The position numbers and the translations under genes are program-made. Of a stretch of DNA of 64,000 bases, positions 26,468 through 34,568 are shown one piece after another. This stretch comes from DASQUK01 sp046726215 (GTDB lineage: Bacteria; Actinomycetota; Acidimicrobiia; Acidimicrobiales; VFJN01). Where the stretch lies: NCBI GenBank assembly GCA_046726215.1, contig JBKPAA010000039.1:1-64000 (forward strand), in the 5' to 3' direction. A model generated the notes under the pieces. It was given only the letters and a program-made list of their open reading frames with translations, ran no database searches and was not told the origin of the DNA. Each line of letters opens with the position of its first letter. Within the stretch, counting starts at the first letter, position 1.

Positions 26468-28605
26468 GCGAGCGTCCGCGCGTCGCCATCCTGGGTGGGG
26501 GCATGGGGGGACTCACCGCCGCCTGGCGGCTGAGCGAGCCCGGATGGCGTGACCGCTTCGAGCGGATCACCGTCTACCAGCGCGGCTGGCGGTTGGGGGG
26601 CAAGGGCGCCAGCAGCCGCGGCCCGCACGGCCGCATCGAGGAGCACGGGCTGCACGTCTGGCTGGGGTTCTACGAGAACGCCTTTCGATTGCTGCGGGAG
26701 TGCTACGAGGAGCTCGATCGGCCCACCAACGATCCGATGGCGCCGATCCGCACGTGGCGCGACGCCGTGCAGCCGGCCTCGGCGGTGGGTCTCGAGGACA
26801 AGGACCGAGGCGACTGGCGCCACTGGCTGGCGCGCTTCGCACCCAACGACCTCGAGCCCGGGGATCCCGACGGCCACCAGCGGCCGGCGAGCCTGGCCGA
26901 GTTCGCCCTGCGCGCCTTGCGGCTGGTGATCGACGGCGTGGAGTCGTTGGCCGACGTCGGCTCGATCGTCGCGACGGAGCGGGTCGTGCTGAGCACGTCC
27001 GCCGATCCCCCCACGCGGTCGTTGGTCGACAGCCTGGCGCTGGGAAGTCGGCTCGCCGTGCCCGCGGCGCTGCTGGAGGCCACCCGCCTCGCATACCGGG
27101 CGATCGACGGTCGCGACCGGACCCCGGCGGGCCCGGTGCCGACCGACCCAACCGGTCGGGAGCTGCTGGATGCGCTCGATGCGGTCCAGGATTCGCTGCG
27201 CGGCGTGGTCGGCACCGACCACGACATGAAGCGCACCTGGCAGTACATGTCTCTGACGATCGCATTGCTGAGGGGTCTGGTGGCCGACGGTGTGCTGACC
27301 GGCCGGCCCCTGGCCGAGCTTGACGACGAGGACTACCTGACATGGATCCGGCGTCACGGGGCGGCGCCGGAGGCGGTCGACGGTGCGCTCCTCCGGGCGC
27401 TGTACGACATGTGTTTCGCCTACGTCGACGGCGACACCTCACGCCCGAGCTTCGGTGCGGGTTCGGCGGTGCTGCTCGCCGCGAAGATGGCCCTCGAGTA
27501 CAAGGGCGGGATCTTCTGGAAGATGTCCGCCGGCATGGGGGACGTGGTCGTCGCGCCGCTGTACCAGGCGCTGCGGCAGCGTGGCGTCGACTTCGAGTTC
27601 TTCCACCGCGTCGACGCCCTGCACCTGTCCCCGGGCGGTACGGCGATCGAAGCCATCAGCATGGGCCGGCAGGTGCGCCTGGCGCCCGACGTCGAGCGCT
27701 ACGAGCCGCTGGTCCGAGTCCGGGGCCTGCCGTGCTTCCCCGCAGCGCCTTTGGTCGACCAGCTCGCTCACGCCCACGGCATCGAGGACCACCCGCTCGA
27801 GTCGCACTGGTGCGCCTGGCCGGACGCCGAGCGCCGCCGGCTGCGCCGCGGGATCGACTTCGACACCGTAGTCCTGGCCATTCCCGTGGGCATGGCCGGC
27901 GTCGTGTGCCGTGAGCTGATCGACGACCGAGCCGAATGGCGTGACATGGTCGACAATGTGGCGACCGTGGCCACGCAGGCATTCCAGGTCTGGCTGCGGG
28001 AGGGCGAGCCCGCGCTGGGGTGGCCCCACCCTGGTGCCACCGTGAGCGGCTACACCGACCCGTTCGACACCTGGGCCTCGATGCCCTTCCTGATCGACGC
28101 GGAGGACTGGCCGGACGAGGACCGCCCGGGTGCGATCGGGTACTTCTGCGGGGCCCTGGCGGCGCCCAGGCCGCCGGGCCAGGTCGACGCGACCGACGCC
28201 GCCTACCGGGATCGCTGCCGCGACCAGGTGCGTGGGGCGGCGATCGAGTTCCTCGATCGGAACCTGCGGCACCTGCTGCCGGGGGCGGTGGACGACCGCG
28301 GCTTCCGTTGGGAGCTGCTGTGCGGACGCGACGGGCGAAGGGGGCCGGCGGCCTTCGACTCGCAGTTCTGGACCGCCAACGTCGACCCGTCCGATCGCTA
28401 CGTGCAGTCCTTGCCGGGAACCGCCCGCTTCCGGCTCCGCTCCGACGAGAGCGGCTACGACAACCTGTTCCTGGCCGGCGACTGGACGGATTCCGGCCTC
28501 AACGCCGGCTGCGTCGAGGCCGCGGTTCTCTCGGGTCTGCAGGCCGCCAACGCGGTGCTCGGCCGTGCCCGCAACCACCGGGTCGTGGGGTACCTAGCGG
28601 ACTGA
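26464..28605 (+). CDS. Large CrtI/HpnE-like FAD-dependent oxidoreductase
   Basis: 713 aa. The FAD motif VAILGGGMGGLTAAWRLSE is followed by GWRLGGKGASSRG and EEHGLHVWLGFYENAF; the C-terminal FAD motif is NLFLAGDWTDSGLNAGCVEAAVLSG, split as FLAGDWTDSG and NAGCVEAAVLSG. This pattern resembles carotenoid desaturases and hydroxysqualene dehydroxylase, but at 713 aa it is about 200 residues longer than those. A polyprenyl or other hydrophobic substrate is a reasonable inference with a polyprenyl synthase 6 kb away. GTG start overlaps the cyclase-ATPase stop. Confidence 0.78.
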   Translation: MSERPRVAILGGGMGGLTAAWRLSEPGWRDRFERITVYQRGWRLGGKGASSRGPHGRIEEHGLHVWLGFYENAFRLLRECYEELDRPTNDPMAPIRTWRDAVQPASAVGLEDKDRGDWRHWLARFAPNDLEPGDPDGHQRPASLAEFALRALRLVIDGVESLADVGSIVATERVVLSTSADPPTRSLVDSLALGSRLAVPAALLEATRLAYRAIDGRDRTPAGPVPTDPTGRELLDALDAVQDSLRGVVGTDHDMKRTWQYMSLTIALLRGLVADGVLTGRPLAELDDEDYLTWIRRHGAAPEAVDGALLRALYDMCFAYVDGDTSRPSFGAGSAVLLAAKMALEYKGGIFWKMSAGMGDVVVAPLYQALRQRGVDFEFFHRVDALHLSPGGTAIEAISMGRQVRLAPDVERYEPLVRVRGLPCFPAAPLVDQLAHAHGIEDHPLESHWCAWPDAERRRLRRGIDFDTVVLAIPVGMAGVVCRELIDDRAEWRDMVDNVATVATQAFQVWLREGEPALGWPHPGATVSGYTDPFDTWASMPFLIDAEDWPDEDRPGAIGYFCGALAAPRPPGQVDATDAAYRDRCRDQVRGAAIEFLDRNLRHLLPGAVDDRGFRWELLCGRDGRRGPAAFDSQFWTANVDPSDRYVQSLPGTARFRLRSDESGYDNLFLAGDWTDSGLNAGCVEAAVLSGLQAANAVLGRARNHRVVGYLAD

Positions 28606-28629
28606 CCACGCCCGGTAGCCTGCCCGCCG

Positions 28630-29109
28630 GTGGAGGACCCCCGGGCGCGACCCATGACGGCGTTCGAGGAACGCCTGGGGCGGATCGCCGTGCGGTGGAT
28701 GACCGGGGCCAACACCGTCGTCTACCGGTTGAGCAGCGGGCGAGTGGCCGCCCATGTGCCCGGTGGTGGCCCGATCTGCCTGCTCACCACGACCGGCCGG
28801 CGCAGCGGCCGGCCCCGAACGGTGCCGCTCCTGTACGTCCCCCACGACGACGATCAGATCGTCGTGGTCGCGTCGCACGGCGGCATGAGCACGCATCCGG
28901 CGTGGTACCTCAACCTGATTGCGGACCCGCGGGCGACCGTCGACATCGGGTCGACGCGCCGCCCGATGACCGCCCGGGTCGCGACGGACGCCGAGCGCAC
29001 CGAGCTGTGGCCTGCCCTCACCGCGGTGTATCCGCATTTCGACGCCTACCGGCGTCGCACGGACCGCCTCATTCCGGTGGTGATCCTCGGCCCGGCGCCC
29101 GGTCCCTAG
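28630..29109 (+). CDS. DDN-type deazaflavin-dependent nitroreductase family protein
   Basis: 159 aa from the GTG; an ATG at 28654 is equally possible, and neither has a clear ribosome site. A split-barrel fold is suggested by LLTTTGRRSGRPRTVPLLYV and VVVASHGGMSTHPAWYLNL, the signature of the F420-dependent DDN family. Members reduce quinones, nitroaromatics or other hydrophobic substrates with F420H2. It follows the CrtI/HpnE-like gene by 24 bp on the same strand, so it may be the last gene of that operon. Its 3' end overlaps the convergent small gene by 41 bp. Confidence 0.82.
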   Translation: MEDPRARPMTAFEERLGRIAVRWMTGANTVVYRLSSGRVAAHVPGGGPICLLTTTGRRSGRPRTVPLLYVPHDDDQIVVVASHGGMSTHPAWYLNLIADPRATVDIGSTRRPMTARVATDAERTELWPALTAVYPHFDAYRRRTDRLIPVVILGPAPGP

Positions 29110-29314
29110 CGGCGTCGAGGATCAGCGTGGCGGCAGCCGCGGCATCTCGTGCCAGCAGGCCCACCCAGCGGAACCAGTCGTCCACGAGGTCATCGGCGTG
29201 GTAGGTGCCACGCGACAACTTGGCGCTCGCCGACTCCCACAGGTCGACGTAGCGGATCAGCCGCTGGCCGAGCAGCTCAGCGACGTCTTCCGGGCCCGCT
29301 CCGTCACCGCTCAC
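29069..29314 (-). CDS. Unknown 81-aa helical protein
   Basis: 81 aa, GTG start overlapping the stop of the next upstream small gene (GTGA). Almost entirely predicted helix: EDVAELLGQRLIRYVDLWESASAKL then HADDLVDDWFRWVGLLARDAAAAATL. No signal peptide or cysteine. The amphipathic, Ala-rich second helix recalls phasin-like or other small scaffold proteins, but I do not recognise a family. Last gene of a GT2-87aa-81aa overlapping set. Overlaps the DDN-type gene tail to tail. Confidence 0.6.
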   Translation of the reverse strand: MSGDGAGPEDVAELLGQRLIRYVDLWESASAKLSRGTYHADDLVDDWFRWVGLLARDAAAAATLILDAARDRAPGRGSPPE

Positions 29315-29574
29315 GATCGGTCCCCCGGGCGGATGGCTCGCTGGAGGAGCTCGAGCCACAGCTCCAGCCCGCGCCCGGCCAGCGGGGTCACGTGCTCCCA
29401 CGCCTCGATCACGTCGGCGGTCATCGTGTCGACCGTCCACTCGTCACCCTGGAGCGACCGGGCGCCCCACTGCTGGATCAACTCGGCGTTGACGTTCCCG
29501 GCGTCCTCGAGCAGCTCGGTCACCCTGCCGACATATCCCGAGAACCACTCGCCGTCATCCTGCGGGGTCTCCAC
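29311..29574 (-). CDS. Unknown 87-aa helical protein
   Basis: 87 aa, GTG start without a clear ribosome site, lying inside the last 20 nt of the GT2 gene, which suggests translational coupling. Two predicted helices: EWFSGYVGRVTELLEDAGNV and TADVIEAWEHVTPLAGRGLELW. The second has the A-D-x-x-x-A-W...R-G-L arrangement also seen in the polyprenyl-synthase partner at 20.6-21.4 kb. No known family. Adjacent to a similar 81-aa gene, perhaps a diverged duplicate. Confidence 0.6.
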   Translation of the reverse strand: METPQDDGEWFSGYVGRVTELLEDAGNVNAELIQQWGARSLQGDEWTVDTMTADVIEAWEHVTPLAGRGLELWLELLQRAIRPGDRS

Positions 29575-30322
29575 CGCTACGGAGGTTATGCGACGCCGCG
29601 CGCGGCCGTGGTGCCGAGCTCCGCCACACGGCCGGCACCACCCGGCGCAGGTAGGGGACGAGCCGGACGAACGACCGCCCGTGCCGGCGGAACCGGTAGC
29701 TGATCGGCACCTCGGCGTAGCGGTAGCCCTTGGCCACCAGGTCGAGGGTGAGCACCTGGGCGTAGTTGAAGTCGTGCAGGATCTCGGCGTCGGCCGCAGC
29801 GGCCGGCGACAGCGCCCGGTAGCCCGACTGGCCGTCGGTGAGGCCCACGACCCCCCATCGGCGGACGAGCAGCTTCATTGCCACGGTGAGGACGCGGTTC
29901 CCGAGCCAGCGGTGTGGGCGCATGTCCCGCGACGATCCGGCGAAGCGCGACCCGATCACGTAGTCGGCCCGACCGTCGAGGATCGGGGCCACGAGTGCCG
30001 CCAGCTCCTCGGGGGCGTACTCGCCATCGGCATCGAGGAAGGCCACCGCCGCCGCCTGCCGGTCGACCGCCCACGCCAGGCCGGCACGGACGGCGGCGCC
30101 AAGGCCCCGGTGCCGCCCCAGAGAGTGGACGGTGGCGCCAGCGGCAAGCGCCGCGACCGCGGTTCCGTCGGTCGAGCCGTCGTCGACGACCACGACCTCG
30201 ACGGGACGCCCGTGCACTTCCCGCGGCGCCCGCCGCACCACATCGGCGACGGTCATCGCCTCATCGTGAGCGGGTAGGAGCATGACCACCGGTCGGTGGC
30301 CCGCAGGGTCGGGTCCAGTCAT
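29555..30322 (-). CDS. Glycosyltransferase family 2 (DPM/UDP-glucose type)
   Basis: 255 aa. GT-A fold: VVMLLPAHDEAMTVADVV opening, VEVVVVDDGSTDGTA, the DxD-like FLDADGEYAPEEL and GSRFAGSSR, close to dolichyl-phosphate-mannose-synthase-like enzymes that load sugars onto polyprenyl phosphates. No C-terminal membrane helices are visible. A link with the nearby polyprenyl synthase is attractive but unproven. The ATG at 30322 is chosen over upstream alternatives that would run into the divergent binding-protein gene. Confidence 0.83.
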   Translation of the reverse strand: MTGPDPAGHRPVVMLLPAHDEAMTVADVVRRAPREVHGRPVEVVVVDDGSTDGTAVAALAAGATVHSLGRHRGLGAAVRAGLAWAVDRQAAAVAFLDADGEYAPEELAALVAPILDGRADYVIGSRFAGSSRDMRPHRWLGNRVLTVAMKLLVRRWGVVGLTDGQSGYRALSPAAAADAEILHDFNYAQVLTLDLVAKGYRYAEVPISYRFRRHGRSFVRLVPYLRRVVPAVWRSSAPRPRAASHNLRSGGDPAG

Positions 30323-30353
30323 TGTTAGGCATTCTTCACGCCCGAGTGGTGGT

Positions 30354-31391
30354 ATGGCTAGTCTCCTGTCGATGGGGCGCAGACGATCGATGACTGGGCC
30401 GGTTCTCACGATGGCCCTGGCCGTGGGCGCACCGGCGCTCGCCGCGTGCGGCTCGGGCGGCGACGGCCGGCTCGTCGTCTACAGCGGGCGCACCTCCAAC
30501 CTCATCCGCCCGCTGCTCGAGGACTTTGCCGAGGAGTCCGGGATCGGCATCGATGTGCGCTACGACGAGTCGGCCAACCTGGCGCTGCTCATCGACGAGG
30601 AGGGCGACCGCACGCCCGCCGACGTCTTCATCTCGCAGAGTCCGGGCGCGGTGGGATACCTCGATGCCGCGGGCCGGCTGGCGCCCCTGGATCACGAGCT
30701 CATCGCGGCCGTCCCGGAGGGCGACGCCGCGGCCGATGCCGGGTGGGTCGGCCTGTCGGGACGGGTGCGCACGCTGGTCTACAACTCCGATCTCGTCGAC
30801 GATTCCGATCTGCCCGACTCGGTGCTGGACCTGGCCGCGGCGGAGTATGCCGGCCGGGTGGCGCTGGCGCCGACCAACGGCTCGTTCCAGGACTTCGTGA
30901 CCGTGCTCCGTGACCAGCTCGGCGACGACAAGGCGAAGGCGTGGCTCGACGGGGTGGCCGCCGGCGATCCGGCCACGTTCGACAACAACACCGCCATCGT
31001 CGAGGCCGTGGGCCGGGGCGAGGTGCCGATGGGCTTGGTCAACCACTACTACGCGTACCGCGCCAAGGCCGAGAACCCCGACCTGCCCGTCGAGAACCAC
31101 TACTTCCCCGACGGCGACCTGGGGTCGACGCTGCTGGTCACGACCGCGGCGGAGATAGCCGGCAGCGACATGCCGGACGAGGCGGCCGACCTCATCGAGT
31201 TCCTGCTCTCGCCGGAGGCGCAGCAGTACTTCAGCGAGGAGACCTTCGAGTACCCCCTGGCCGACGGCGCAGAGGTCAACGGCGCGCTGCCCCCGTTCTC
31301 GGACATCTCCAAGGCCCGGGTGGACCTCGACGAGCTGGGTGGCGGCCTCGAGGCCACCACCGCAATGATCGACGAGAGTGGCCTCACCTGA
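30354..31391 (+). CDS. Fe(III) ABC transporter substrate-binding lipoprotein
   Basis: 345 aa. An N-terminal signal with lipobox ALAACGSGGD is followed by LVVYSGRTSNLIRPLLEDF, typical of FbpA/class-1 iron-binding proteins. Conserved features include ESANLALLIDEEGDRTPADVFISQ (as ANLALLIDEEGDRTPADVF) and VNHYYAYR, whose adjacent tyrosines often ligate ferric iron. It delivers Fe3+ to the permease from outside the membrane. Start uncertain (ATG codons at 30354, 30372, 30390). 31 bp from the divergent GT2; the permease follows at once. Confidence 0.85.
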   Translation: MASLLSMGRRRSMTGPVLTMALAVGAPALAACGSGGDGRLVVYSGRTSNLIRPLLEDFAEESGIGIDVRYDESANLALLIDEEGDRTPADVFISQSPGAVGYLDAAGRLAPLDHELIAAVPEGDAAADAGWVGLSGRVRTLVYNSDLVDDSDLPDSVLDLAAAEYAGRVALAPTNGSFQDFVTVLRDQLGDDKAKAWLDGVAAGDPATFDNNTAIVEAVGRGEVPMGLVNHYYAYRAKAENPDLPVENHYFPDGDLGSTLLVTTAAEIAGSDMPDEAADLIEFLLSPEAQQYFSEETFEYPLADGAEVNGALPPFSDISKARVDLDELGGGLEATTAMIDESGLT

Positions 31392-31419
31392 AGCACAACT
31401 TGCGGCGGATAACGGCCCG

Positions 31420-33045
31420 ATGACCCGGCCAACCACCGCACGTTCGGAGCGATTCGCGGGCACGGCGCCGCGGTCGCTGGTAGTCGTCTGTGCCGTCGTC
31501 GGGTTGTTGTTCGCCGCGCCGCTGCTCTACCTGATCTGGCGCAACGTCACCGGCAACGAGCACCTGGTCGGCCTGTACACGTCCCGCGCCACGCTCCTGC
31601 CGCTGCGCAACACGTTGGGTCTGGCCGTGGCGACCGCTCTGTCCACCGCGGTCGTGGGCACCGGGCTCGCCTGGCTGACGACCCGCACGGACCTGCCGCT
31701 GCGCCGGCTGTGGGCGGCGCTCGCCCCGCTGCCGCTGGTCTTTCCCTCGTTCGTGGGGGGCTTGGCGCTCATGGCGGCCGTGGCGCCCGGGGGACTGCTT
31801 GACGGGCCGCTGGGATGGGTGGGCCTGGACGCCACCCGCCCCGAGGGCTTCTGGGGGGCCTGGCTGGTGCTGACACTGTTCACCACGCCCTACGTGCTGC
31901 TGCCGGTGGCGGCGCGACTGATGGCGCTGCCACCCTCGCTCGAGGAGAGCGCCCGGCTGCTGGGGCGGCGCCCGCCGGCGGTGTTCCGCACCGTCGTGCT
32001 GCCGCAGATCAGCGGCGCCATCGGTGCCGGGGCGCTGCTGGTGTTCCTGTACACGGTCAGCGACTTCGGCGTGGTGGTGCTGCTGCGCTACGAGACCCTG
32101 ACGCGGGCGATCTACACCAATCGGCTGCTCGACCGCGACCAGGCGGCGGCGCTGAGCCTGCTGCTGGCGGTCGTGGCGTTGGCGGTGGTCGCGGGGGAGC
32201 GACGCCTGGGCCGGCGTCGCCATCGCGGACCGCTCGAGGCCATCGGGGCCGTGCGGCCTCTCCGGGTGCCGCTCGGGCGCTGGCGCGGGCCGGCGCTGGC
32301 CGCCGTCGTCGCCTGGGTCGGTCTGGCGCTGGGCGGCCCGCTGACGTCCCTCGGGCTGTGGGCCTGGCGCGGGCTCAGCGGCGAGACCAGCAGCCTCGCG
32401 TCCGGAGATCACGGGCTGGCCGACCTGGTCGACCCGGCGCTCAACACCGTGGGCATCAGCCTCGTCACCGCGCTGGTGGCGATCGCGGCGTTGCTGCCCC
32501 TCGCCTACCTCTCGGCCCGGCACTGGGCGCGGGCCGCCGATCTGGCCAACGGGCTGGTGGCAACCGGTTTCGCCCTGCCGGCCCTGGTGGTGGCGCTGTC
32601 GCTGGTGTTCTGGAGCCGCCAGCTGCCCGAGGCGTGGGGCCTGTACCAGAGCTTCACGATGCTGGTGTTCGCGTACGTCGTGCACCTCGGAGCGCAGTCG
32701 CTGCGGACAGCCCAGGTGGCGGTGGGCTCGGTACCCCGCCGGGTGGATGAGTCGGCGCGCATGCTGGGCGCCGGGCGCATCCGTCGCTTCGCCACCATCG
32801 AGCTGCCGCTCATGTGGCCCGGCCTCGCCGCCGGCGGTGGCCTGGTTCTGCTGTCGACGATGAAGGAGCTGCCGATCACGCTGGTCACGGCCCCCGTCGG
32901 GTTCGAGACCCTGGCCACCCGGATCTGGGAGGATGCCGAGGCGGTCTTCCTCGCCGAGGCCGGCCTGGCCAGCCTGGTGCTGGTCGCCCTGTCCGGGATC
33001 CTGACGTGGCTCCTGGTCGTCAGGCGCACGGAGCGCGTGGCTTGA
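31420..33045 (+). CDS. Fe(III)-type ABC transporter permease, fused double domain
   Basis: 541 aa from the ATG; a GTG at 31378 overlapping the binding-protein gene is an alternative. About twelve membrane helices in two homologous halves, each with the EAA-loop pattern that docks the ATPase (LEESARLLGRRPPAVFRTVVLP near the middle; VDESARMLGAGRIRRFATIELP near the end, each quoted as its first 20 residues or so). This is FbpB-like architecture. It should form the channel for the binding protein upstream. No ATPase follows; the ATPase at 16.7 kb is the best candidate in the window. Confidence 0.87.
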   Translation: MTRPTTARSERFAGTAPRSLVVVCAVVGLLFAAPLLYLIWRNVTGNEHLVGLYTSRATLLPLRNTLGLAVATALSTAVVGTGLAWLTTRTDLPLRRLWAALAPLPLVFPSFVGGLALMAAVAPGGLLDGPLGWVGLDATRPEGFWGAWLVLTLFTTPYVLLPVAARLMALPPSLEESARLLGRRPPAVFRTVVLPQISGAIGAGALLVFLYTVSDFGVVVLLRYETLTRAIYTNRLLDRDQAAALSLLLAVVALAVVAGERRLGRRRHRGPLEAIGAVRPLRVPLGRWRGPALAAVVAWVGLALGGPLTSLGLWAWRGLSGETSSLASGDHGLADLVDPALNTVGISLVTALVAIAALLPLAYLSARHWARAADLANGLVATGFALPALVVALSLVFWSRQLPEAWGLYQSFTMLVFAYVVHLGAQSLRTAQVAVGSVPRRVDESARMLGAGRIRRFATIELPLMWPGLAAGGGLVLLSTMKELPITLVTAPVGFETLATRIWEDAEAVFLAEAGLASLVLVALSGILTWLLVVRRTERVA

Positions 33046-33065
33046 GCCCCACCGGCAATCCGGCG

Positions 33066-33167
33066 ACCCGAGGCAACAGCGTCCACGGAGCCACGCCCGA
33101 GGTGATGGGTTCCGATCCCGGAACCGATGGCCTCATCCGCCCGGTGGCGGAACCCGTTGCCTCGGGT
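33066..33167. repeat. Nested inverted-repeat element B
   Basis: ACCCGAGGCAAC (33066-33077) pairs perfectly with GTTGCCTCGGGT (33156-33167). An inner imperfect pair is GAGGTGATGGGTTCCG (33099-33114) and CGGAACCGATGGCCTC (33119-33134). Its right arm CGGAACCCGTTGCCTC (33148-33163) matches element A's right arm at 15 of 16 bases. It lies between the permease stop and the next gene and may supply that gene's start codon. Confidence 0.75.
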
Positions 33168-34568
33168 GACGCCCGGCGTCCGTGGCTCCGCACGACCGCT
33201 GGTGCGTCGGCGATGGTCGGCGTCGTGGTGGCGGCCTGGGCGATGATGGCGATCCCCGCCCGCGCCACGTATGGCACCCTCACCACGGCCGACGAGCCGC
33301 AGTACCTGCTGACGGCCATCAGCCTGTTCGAGGACCGCGACCTCCACATCGACGACGAGCTGGCCGAGGGGCGGTTCGTGCCGTTCCACGAGCTCGACCT
33401 GCCGGTCCAGACCGAGTTGCTGGACGACGGCCGCCAGATCAGCCCCCACGACCCGTTGCTGCCGGCGATCCTCGCCGTCCCCATGGGTCTGGGCGGATGG
33501 GCTGCGGCCAAGGCCACGCTGGCGGCCGTCGGCGGCGTGCTGGCCGGGCTCCTGGTGTGGACCGCGCAGCGGCGCTTCGCCGTGCCACTCGCCGTCGCCG
33601 CCGGCACCGTCCTCGTCTTCGGCCTGACGGCGCCGCTCACGGCGTATGCCACCCAGGTGTATCCCGAACTGCCGGCGGCGTTGGCCGTCACCGCGGCTAT
33701 CGCATTGCTCACCGGTGGCCGGGGTCGGGCCGCGCTGGTCGGCTTCGGGCTGGCGGTGACGGCGCTGCCTTGGCTCGGGGTCAAGTACGCGCCGGTGGCC
33801 GCCGCGCTGGTGGCGGTGGCGGTGGCCACGCTCGGGGGCGAGCGCCGCCTGCGGGCGGCCGTCGCGCTGGTGGCGCTCCTCGGGCTGGCCGGGGCCGCCT
33901 ACCTCTGCGCCCACCGCCTGCTGTACGGCGGATGGACCGTGTACGCGACCGGCGACCACTTCACCGGCGGCGAGCTCACCGTGATGGGGACGGATCCCGA
34001 CTACCTGGGACGCACGCAGCGGCTGGGCGGCCTGCTGCTTGATCGCGGCTTTGGGCTGGCCGCATGGATGCCGGGCTACCTGCTGGCGGTCCCGGCCCTG
34101 GCGGTGCTGGCCCGGCGGCGGCCGGCGGGCTGGTGGACGCTGGTGGCGCCCCTCGCCGCTGGCTGGGCCACGGCGACATGGGTGGCCCTGACCATGCATG
34201 GCTGGTGGTGGCCCGGGCGCCAGGTCGTGGTCGTGGCGCCGTGCCTGGTGCTCGCGATCGCCTGGTGGGCCAGCACCACCCGGGCGGTGCGGGGCGCCCT
34301 CGCCGTGGCCGGGGTGTTCGGGGTCCTGGCCTGGGGCTGGCTGGTAGCCGAGGTCCTCGACCGGCGGCGCACGCTGGTCTTCGACTTCGAGTCCACCGCC
34401 AATCCGCTCTACCGGGGGTGGCGCGTGTTGCTCCCCGACTATCGCCACCCGGCGACTGGGGACTGGGCGCTCCAGGCGGCGTGGTTCGCAGCTCTGGCCG
34501 TGGTCGCCGCCGCGGCCGTGCTGACCCTCAGGCGCTGGCCGAGACCGGCGTGGATGCGTCGACGGTAA
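33102..34568 (+). CDS. GT-C-like polytopic membrane protein
   Basis: 488 aa from the ATG at 33102. The start is uncertain: a TTG at 33042 overlapping the permease stop (TTGA) and an ATG at 33213 after repeat B are alternatives. About ten hydrophobic helices. The first external loop carries TTADEPQYLLTAISLFEDRD, whose Asp-Glu pair resembles the catalytic loop of GT-C glycosyltransferases that use polyprenyl-phosphate sugars. A periplasmic-type segment GDHFTGGELTVMGTDPDY lies mid-protein. Donor and acceptor unknown. The 3' end overlaps the convergent DtxR gene by 41 bp. Confidence 0.65.
   Translation: MMGSDPGTDGLIRPVAEPVASGDARRPWLRTTAGASAMVGVVVAAWAMMAIPARATYGTLTTADEPQYLLTAISLFEDRDLHIDDELAEGRFVPFHELDLPVQTELLDDGRQISPHDPLLPAILAVPMGLGGWAAAKATLAAVGGVLAGLLVWTAQRRFAVPLAVAAGTVLVFGLTAPLTAYATQVYPELPAALAVTAAIALLTGGRGRAALVGFGLAVTALPWLGVKYAPVAAALVAVAVATLGGERRLRAAVALVALLGLAGAAYLCAHRLLYGGWTVYATGDHFTGGELTVMGTDPDYLGRTQRLGGLLLDRGFGLAAWMPGYLLAVPALAVLARRRPAGWWTLVAPLAAGWATATWVALTMHGWWWPGRQVVVVAPCLVLAIAWWASTTRAVRGALAVAGVFGVLAWGWLVAEVLDRRRTLVFDFESTANPLYRGWRVLLPDYRHPATGDWALQAAWFAALAVVAAAAVLTLRRWPRPAWMRRR

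Noticed and set aside
30325..30343. Possible iron-box (IdeR site) upstream of the Fe(III) binding-protein gene
   Set aside because: Only the TTAGG half-site matches; the other half of the palindrome is absent.
29555..30409. Longer N-terminus for the GT2
   Set aside because: The extra residues precede the conserved VVMLLPAHDE start and run into the divergent binding-protein 5' region; the ATG at 30322 is adequate.
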